Shown here piece after piece: positions 56,861 through 64,000 of a DNA stretch of 64,000 bases (its first letter is position 1; each line of letters begins with the position of its first letter). Source of the stretch: Gnetum montanum (lineage: Eukaryota; Streptophyta; Gnetopsida; Gnetales; Gnetaceae). A program made the position numbers and the translations under genes. The notes beneath the pieces are model-generated. The model was not told the DNA's origin. It made no database searches and worked only from the letters and a program-made list of their open reading frames with translations. The stretch is taken from NCBI GenBank assembly GCA_015680685.1, contig MNCI01003890.1:36172-100171 (forward strand), in the 5' to 3' direction.

Positions 56861-58072
56861 AGGTAAAGAACTTCATGGAGATCAATGCACACCTCTACAA
56901 GGTATGTGTCAATGGCTTGGTTTGTTGGTGTGTCCTTGATGCTAATCAACTACATGTTCTCCAAGATTCTCATGAAGGCCCTTATGGGGGACACTATGCT
57001 GGGAGATGCATGACCATTAAAATCCTGATGGTAGGGTACTATTGGCCAACACTCTTTAGGGATGCTTACCATTTCATCCCCTCTTATGAATGATGCCAAT
57101 GGGATGGTGGAATGACTACTCAAATGGAGGGACCTCAACAATGGATTCAATCATTAGAACCATTTGACATTTGGGGCATCAATTTCATGGGTCCCATCAT
57201 GCCCATGTCAAATAGAAAGGTGTACATCATAGTCACTGTTAACTATTGTACAAAATGGCAGAAGCAGTAGCCATCATTGACTGTACATTTTCTATTATTG
57301 CTTGGTTTGGACAACAAAATGTTGTAAATAGGTTTAGTGTGCAACATGCATTAATTTTTGATAATGGAACTCATTTTACAAGCACTAATTTTCAAAACCT
57401 TATGCAATGCTTAGAGGTTGAACACAACCTCACAACATCTTGCCATCCCCAAGCTAATGGTCAAGCTGAGGTTACGAATAGGGAAATCATAAGAATACTA
57501 ACAAGAACTGTTAGCAAGTATAGGAAGGAATAGAGCATAAAACTCAATGATCCCCTTTGGGCCTACTGCTCAACTTGGAAACTTCATATAGGCTACTCTC
57601 CCTATGAGCTTGTTTATAGCAAACTACCAAGACTTCCTATTCAATTTGAACTTTGTACACTTTCAACAGCTTATGATCTTGACCTTGACTTAAGTCTAGC
57701 CCAAAAAGAACAACTAATGAATCTCAACTTGCTAGATGAAAATTGATTAGTAGCCTTATCATCGAATGAGTTGCACAAGGCTTATAATAAAAAGCGTCAT
57801 GACCTAAAAATTTGGAAAGTTAAATTTCAACCAAGAGATAAGGTTCTCTATTGAAACCCCACACATGTACCTCAATGAAGTAAGTTCCAAACGTTGTGGG
57901 AGGGACCTTACATCATTTACAAGACTTTTCCTTCTGGGGCCATGATGATCTATAAACCTGAGAGCCTAAACAAGAAACTGCTCAATATCCAATAAATTAG
58001 GCCTTTCCATGAGCATACGCCAGCTAACTTAACAAGCACCTCATCCAATGGACAACCATGCTCCATATTTTG
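56861..58072 (+). pseudogene. pol: Gypsy integrase (G2)
   Basis: HHCC region (H..GPYGGHYAGR at about 56,969; second Cys pair decayed). Core FDIWGINFMGP, NYCTKW, FDNGTHFTSTNF and CHPQANGQAEVTN with the catalytic Glu (57,440-57,480). The C-terminus aligns with G1 to the end SSNGQPCSIF at 58,072. A frameshift near 57,255 and several stops are present. Confidence 0.8.
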
Positions 58073-58244
58073 AATCTCCTCCTTTCAACTTAGTTGTGGG
58101 AGAGATGGCCAACCATGCTAATCATTCAAGCGACTTCTCAATTTTTTAACTTTTTTGTTTTACACATTTTTTATTTTATAGCTTTTTGTTTTACATCTTT
58201 TTATTTTTATGTTATTAATCTTTTCTAATTTCTTTTACACCATC
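58073..58244 (+). other. G2 3' untranslated region, cut by LTR
   Basis: GTGGGAGAGATGGCCAACCA (58,106) matches G1 at 15,043. A T-rich run follows. It stops at 58,244 where a minus-strand LTR begins. The G2 3' LTR is absent. Confidence 0.6.
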
Positions 58245-59139
58245 TGATGAGCGACGGGGTACCCCTATGCCCAACCATATGAATCATGGGCATTCATGTG
58301 CAACTTGGTCGAATTTTGTAGCCTACAAGCACTTTCATACACCAAACTCTAGCCAGCAAAACCTTAGTTAGAATAGTCGTTGTCTTCCCAACCTCACTTG
58401 TGATATTCTAAAGTGATGGTTAAGTGAGATTGAGGCAAATTATTTTTATTGGTTTTCTTTTTATCTTTTAAGGTATATTTCTTTAATTGTAGAGAATGGA
58501 AAGTTGTGTAATTTATAATTGTTCTACTCTATCGCTTAACTCTCCCTAGCATAAGCAACTGATCCCATCTTCCATGCACATCCTGAGCATACCCTAACCA
58601 CTATTTGGTTACTAGACGTTAAGCATCACTGGGTTACCAAGTGTTTAATATATGTTTGAGATGGTCGTGCTTATGGTTCTCATAAAATATGAAAGGACAA
58701 TAACAGTAAAGTGATAACAATAAAAGCTTCTAAAATTATTAAAGCGTTGAAATATTAAACTATTAAAATGCTTAAGTGATTAAATCCAAATGCTGCAAGG
58801 AATGCCCAAAAAGCTTGTCTTTATTGCCGGTCACACCAATGGGCTCAGGTACATTAGCGCTCAAATAAAGAGCCATACACCTTTCTCACACCTATTGTGG
58901 GTACTTGGAAAATATTCTAACTCTTACAGGAACAAATTACAAGAGTTTTGCTACAACTACTCCAAAAGATGCCATAAATGTGATGGGTGCATGCATATTT
59001 ATAGCTAGAGATAGACACTACATTAACAAAGTCATGTTAACGCATGGATGGATACATTGATGGGCTCATGTCACCGTGGCCACATCAACGAGGCTCCATT
59101 AACGTGGCCCAATCGACATATCAACTGAACACTTCATCA
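58245..59139 (-). mobile_element. 3' LTR of another minus-strand element
   Basis: 895 bp, on plus from TGATGAG to CTTCATCA. TATA on minus at 58,997-59,004. U3 modules resemble those of G1 (CATTAACG, CATCAACGAGGC, AATCGACAT; 59,024-59,125). A polypurine tract follows at 59,140, so the parent element lay to the right. Confidence 0.85.
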
Positions 59140-59149
59140 TACCCCCACA
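59140..59149 (-). promoter_or_regulatory. Polypurine tract
   Basis: TGTGGGGGTA on the minus strand abuts the LTR. The flanking AAACTCATCCTCGAG also occurs beside the M2 tract (28,110). Confidence 0.75.
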
Positions 59150-59570
59150 ACTATGTGGAAACTCATCCTCGAGTTTATTACAGTTTGGAAGGTATGAAGT
59201 TATTACAACACACATGACGAAACACATCTACATGAACACTAACTCTATTGACATACCAAGTGCCCAAGTGTACGGAAGAAATAAATTACAAAATTATGGT
59301 GTTCAGAGACAAAATTAAACACCATAATAGCAATGGATTCTCCACCTTACCGAAAAATGCTAAAGTTGCTGGAGAAGGTCACACCGTCCCTAGTGGCGAT
59401 GTTTCTGATGGGCCTTCACCAACTTCTGGTGCATGTGGCGGTTGTGGTAGTTGTGGCATTGATGATAGTTGCCTTGCAGCAGCTGCAACCTTTGGAGGTA
59501 ATCAAAAAGCCTCCAACATGAAACACCGTGAAATTTCAAGACCTCGGTGATTCAACAAAGTCTCGAAGTT
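59150..59570. other. Remnant of internal sequence, unassigned
   Basis: The first about 30 bp resemble the M elements. Beyond that, a plus-strand open frame at 59,248-59,550 has a Gly/Cys-rich stretch, which is probably chance. The element is cut off by the next LTR. No gene is claimed. Confidence 0.35.
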
Positions 59571-60780
59571 TAGGCAAGCATCTTCACAAGTACAGCGTCA
59601 AAACATCCAGGCGATGGGCACATCTCAGCAAGTTTTCTTTTTTGGTTAAGGGCCTACTATGCTACGCTACGTAGCTCAGTGTAGCAGACTTCAGGAGGAT
59701 AGAATAGAACAAGGGATGCACAGTGATCACACTCCAACTTTGCAAGTTAGTCATGTTTCAAAATACCTTAACTTTTTGCGTATTACACCGCATTACACTA
59801 TGCAGCGTAACGCAGCATAAAGCAAGCAACACAACTGAGTTAGCCGTAGCAACAAGGATAACAAAATTCAAGCAGTAGCAGTCATTACACTAGGATATGC
59901 ATCCTAGTGTATTGTAGCATAGCCGTGGGACAATTTGCTACCGAAGAGTCCATCAACGCTAAAGACAAGGGTGGTTATGCTATACTACGCTTCAAAGCAT
60001 AGCACAGTGTAACGTCATAAGCCTCAGCTATAGCACATCAGGTCAATGGCATTTTGTGGGCCCAGGACACATGTCATCTAAACTGCATTTTTCTCCTAAC
60101 CCTAATCTTATAAATACCTCGGCGAACAATGCTCAAAGGGTTGACAATTTTTTGGCAAAAAAGATTAGCGGGAAGATAAGAAAGAGTTGGTAACAAAAGA
60201 GCATTGACGGGGACAAAGAGAGGCTTTTGGTCAGAGATTTCAAGTGAGCGAGCATTTTTCTTCAAGCCTGACTCCCTTATGCTTAGATTGGCTAGTGAAC
60301 AAGGTAGATTGGCCCTTGCTTGTTTAATCTTTAAATAGCTTCTTGTTGGTAGCGGATACTTCGTCCAAACCAGAATCTGCTTACAAATCCTGTTGTATTC
60401 ATCATATTTGACTATAAGATAAATCCCAGATCTCGGGATCATACATTTTCCAAATTCTTTAATTCATTACACCTTACTTACATTGATTTTACAGTTATTT
60501 TGCATAGTTTACATCGTTGTCATTGTTTTCAAGATCCGATCTTGGAGCAGATCTCGTTTTCTCGTCAAATCGATGTTATATTTTTACATTAATTTGACTC
60601 CTCGTTGTATGATCAGTGACAAGTTTACTGATTAAATAAGTCCCTGTTTGATCGGTAAGATCATTCAGGGCACCTCGAATCCGTTCTCTCAAGCATAGCC
60701 CTCACACGGATCCGAGGTTGGAACTATGTACGCGGAAATCCTCTTGGTGTTTCCAGCAACCGACATTTTCCGTCATTACA
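59571..60780 (+). mobile_element. 5' LTR of Tat-lineage gypsy (left edge uncertain)
   Basis: The 3' edge is clear (..CCGTCATTACA before the primer site). TATA box CTTATAAATACC at 60,107-60,118, preceded by a telo-box-like AACCCTAA (60,098) and by palindromic GCTACGCTACGTAGC-like modules (59,655-60,030). The 5' edge could not be fixed; no partner LTR lies in the window. Confidence 0.6.
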
Positions 60781-60786
60781 GTTTTT

Positions 60787-60804
60787 TGGCGCTAGAAGGA
60801 GGGC
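60787..60804 (+). promoter_or_regulatory. Primer binding site of Tat-like element
   Basis: TGGCGCTAGAAGGAGGG follows the LTR after a short T-run. The form is typical of Tat-lineage elements. The matching tRNA was not identified. Confidence 0.55.
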
Positions 60805-61035
60805 CTGAACCTCCGGTCTGCATTTCATGGGTAGTCTTATAAGCTGTCTATACCCATTAGTGACTAACGCAAACGTGATACCTCCATGGTTGTTTACGTG
60901 ATCGTGTGCTACAAATCGGTTGCTCCGACGATTCCTTTGGAATCTAGCAGGACAAAAAGTCCACGTTTGCCTTTAGCCCCCTTTTGCCTTTATGATCCTT
61001 ATCCTCGTCATCATTGTCTTCTAGCTACGTAGAGA

Positions 61036-64000
61036 ATGGCTGCAACAACTACCACCGTTTCCACCACTAGTCTTGAAACCCCCTTGACGACGCAGGCTAT
61101 GCCTGTTGTTGTCGAGCCATCGACCAACTCAGTGCGGTTGCATCAGTCCCTCAAGATTTAAAATAAGGAGCCTGAAGGGCATGCGTGGTAAATGCAACAT
61201 TACAACTTCCTCTATGCCAAACTTATGGAGAATTTTCCAATGTACCCACAGGAACTTGAAGAGAAATGCGAATACGAGTTCATTTATTGTAACGGGAAAA
61301 AATTCATTCCTTCACTTAACACTCCTATACACCTGAAAGACTAGTAGTAGTGGATGTTGGATCAACTCTTAATGGCTAGGGCGTCAACGGAACAACGAGA
61401 TGCGATGTTCCGTGATGAAGTGCTCCACGATGGGCAAGAAGACCTAGATGCCCACTTCGAGGAAGGCAGTCACGCTAGCTTTGTTATGGCTCCTCCCTCC
61501 ACAACGTCCCCTGCAGATCCATTTGTTATGGTCACTACGCCTTTATCATTGTCTATTGCTGACCATGTGGCACAATCATCACATCGACATTTCCTCTCTC
61601 TGGCTCCTTTTTTGGATGTCGTCCCTTCACAGATCATTCGTCCGCAGCCGCAGTTAGCGAACCCATTGCATGGCGTGCCTACACCTACATTACCATATGT
61701 GTACGTGGTACCCACTTCGCAATTACACATAGCTTCTGCATTCATCCCAGCTCTCGCTCCCGCACCACCACAATCAACGGCAGGACCCACCACTACACGT
61801 GGTGGGCTCCAAGTACGTCACCCCTGGTAGCACAGCCTACATAGATGTTCCATCTCGCTCATCATCATCCACATCAAGCCTCGTAAGGAGTAAATCTAAC
61901 TACAGTGTCATAGTCTGTGCCCCTAGCTATGCAAATAGCGTATCCTGTGGCACAATCGACAGTTGTTACCCCGCCCACACCACCTATCGAGTGGTGGATG
62001 ACACAGGTGGTACTGCCTGCAAGATCAGTTTTGACCACATCACTCACAGGTCATGCTATGGCCTCTATCCCGCCACCAATCGTGGCTTCCCCAGCTATTT
62101 CACAACCAACCTCTTCACCCTCGAGTCTAGATCAAGCCTTCCAACTTATTCAAACCCTTACTGAGGAGGTTAATCACCTCAAGGTTGCTGGTTCTGACAC
62201 AATACAAGTCATGGATTTCTACCATGATGATCCTATTAGTCTGGCAGTACCCATCTTGTCGCTACCTCCTGGGATGTCACTTCCCCATTTTACGAAATAT
62301 AATGGAGAAGCCAATCCCAACGCTCATCTAGTTACTTTTAGGTCAGAGTTGTTGTTGTTGCAACAATGGCCACATAACATCATCTGCGTTTTCGCTATGT
62401 CCCTAATGGGTAAAGCTTTAGATTGGTATCGTGTGCTTCCATGCTCTTCTATCTCGACCTTTGAAGAGCTGCTGACTCAATTCGTAACTCGTTTCAAATA
62501 CAACTTGAAACCAGAGGTCACGCTAGATCAGTTGATGGGAGTTAAACAAGATCCGCTCGAGCCAGTCCAAAAGTTTATATAGCAGTGGAGCGCCACCTTG
62601 AATGAAATCCGTGAACCCATCGCGGAGGCCCATCTGTTGGCGATCTTCAAGGGGGCAGTCAACGACTTCATTAAGTCTAAATTGTATTACCTCGCTCCTC
62701 GCTCCCTCAGCTAAGCTTTCGCTTAGACCAAGAGCATCCAAGACACGGCAAAGGCTAGCAAAGACTCGACGTATGTGGTCTATAAAAATGCCCACAACAA
62801 AAGCAAAGAAAAGGGCAAGGTGACCGCAACAATAGTGGTAGCCATAGCTGAAGAAGCTAAAAAGAAAATTAATAACAAGAGAATGACCACAGCTCCTGCT
62901 GAGGCCACAACTAGCTCAAACAATGCCGATCAGCAAACGACATCAACTTCTAAGACATCGACCTAGTTGAAGCCTAATTTTGAGCGTAAAGATCGCTCAA
63001 AATATACGGCTCTACTTGTAAAGCCTTCAGAGCTTCTAAGGAAACTTCTAGGAATTGGTCACATTCAACACAAGAAGGTGTCCGAGGAGGGTTTGAAACA
63101 CCACCGAAAACATTGTGAGTTGCTCAAGAATCCCTCCTTGGCCTTGCCAAATGAACCACCAGTTCCCAAAAACTTTAGACTGGACCGTTTCTGCGACTAC
63201 CACCAGTTGTGTGGACATGACACGGACTACTGCTGGGCGTTGAAAGATGACATTCAATGCATGATTGATCAAGGAAAGCTGATCCTAGATAGTACTAGTC
63301 TAGTTCGTCCAGAAAATCAGTCTATGCATGTGTACCAAGACCCATTAAATGCAAATAACGTAGGGTACACTATTAATGCAGTGGGTATGAATGGTGATAG
63401 CCCAGCACAGTCGAAGCAACCCTTCATGCTACGTGTGCCTCCTCGCCCACCTTAGATGAAAAAACCCATCAACATCGACGAGCGCAGTGCTGCAATAGCC
63501 TTTTGTCCTTCGAGTCTCGCCTCAGACGTTTTTCCCGCAACTGAATGTCGTTAAACTCGCAGCCTAGCTCGTGCCCACACCTAAGGCACCCTTTGTCATC
63601 AGAGTGCCAAAGTCTTTAGCTGCTTCTACTATGTGGGGGCAAACATCTAAGTCAATGCCCCAACCTCAACCTACAACGAGAGGAGAAGGGAGTACGATAG
63701 AAAAAGTAGCCAAGGACCGCCTTACGCTAGGGTTTTCTTAGCTTACGCCTCTCGCCTCAACACCCTTGGCCTCTCCTCCCCCTAAAAAGGATGACGTTAC
63801 ATAGATGCAACCATCTTCTCCCTGCCTAAGAAAACATAGTCCTCAACCAGAAACCGTTCCTCCTTGAGAGATCCGTCTCCTGGGATGAATGGAAGAACAG
63901 AAAAGAAACAAACAACCAGACCATGGGCATAATCTCTTTGATTCTTTTACGCAAGTCAAGGAGGCTCTCAAACAGAAAAATACAACCCTGAGCTTGTATG
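61036..64000 (+). pseudogene. gag: Tat-lineage gypsy gag, runs off window
   Basis: ATG at 61,036 (MAATTTTVSTTSLE). A variable Pro-rich region follows, with a frameshift between 61,830 and about 61,920. The capsid core has FTKYNGEANPNAHLVTFRSE, MSLMGKALDWYRVLP, FEELLTQFVTRF and GVKQDPLEPVQKF (62,285-62,580). The Tat-type knuckle FCDYHQLCGHDTDYCWALK with DDIQCMIDQGKL is at 63,190-63,285. Stops include 62,581 (TAG), 62,713 and 62,728. Past 63,456 the linker toward protease is Pro-rich and decayed. Its CpG content is higher than that of G1 and G2, suggesting a younger insertion. Confidence 0.85.

Noticed and set aside
59248-59550. Gly/Cys-rich 100-codon plus-strand ORF as a gene
   Set aside because: It lies antisense within internal sequence next to a minus-strand LTR polypurine tract, with no motif or supporting signal.

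Overview
The window looks like a transposon graveyard from a large seed-plant nuclear genome (introns and AT-rich spacers, plant Ty3/gypsy and Ty1/copia lineages, a plant TLC-domain gene). A conifer or other gymnosperm is plausible, but nothing in the sequence fixes the species. There is no intact host gene and no CRISPR, rRNA or bacterial feature. Two runs of N (27,581-27,635 and 44,212-44,925) are assembly gaps.

Layout. Positions 1-225 are the tail of a minus-strand LTR. 1,684-4,439 is a decayed plus-strand copy of a long coiled-coil ORF that recurs in the window. 7,795-15,015 is a decayed Athila-like Ty3/gypsy element (G1: LTR, tRNA-Asp-type primer site, gag, protease, RT, RNase H, integrase), followed by a second gypsy fragment (15,540-15,975). 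A dead RTE-type LINE (16,875-17,890) carries a tRNA-derived SINE. 18,846-19,571 is a broken TLC-domain gene on the minus strand. 22,444-22,886 is the start of a copia element cut by the insertion of M1.

22,887-39,995 is a nested and tandem cluster of one minus-strand LTR family, here called M. M1 (3' LTR 22,887-23,726, ORF 23,959-26,712, gag 36,013-37,652) is interrupted by M2 (27,636-36,012, both LTRs present, the left one cut by the gap). M3 (37,653-39,995) is fused to M1 through a 26-bp LTR stub. 39,996-44,211 holds a CpG-rich segment, a 620-bp fold-back element and possible host-derived sequence. 44,926-49,070 is a copia element. 50,190-58,244 is a second Athila-like gypsy (G2) with a 944-bp internal duplication in RT. 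58,245-59,139 is another minus-strand LTR of the same superfamily. 60,787-64,000 is the start of a Tat-lineage gypsy element that runs off the window.

Most notable system. The M family has LTRs, a tRNA-Asp-type primer site and a gag related to G1/G2, but no pol. In the envelope position it carries a 917-codon ORF whose span is 2,754 nt in both M1 and M2, and 2,756 nt in the far more diverged copy at 1,684. Each ORF copy with its 5' side preserved has a TATA-like box about 450-510 bp upstream. In M1 and M2 that box is preceded by the same GATATCGC palindromic modules found in the LTR promoters, and a branch-point plus AG acceptor abuts the ATG. I infer a non-autonomous element that borrows pol from G-type relatives and expresses an extra protein from its own promoter.
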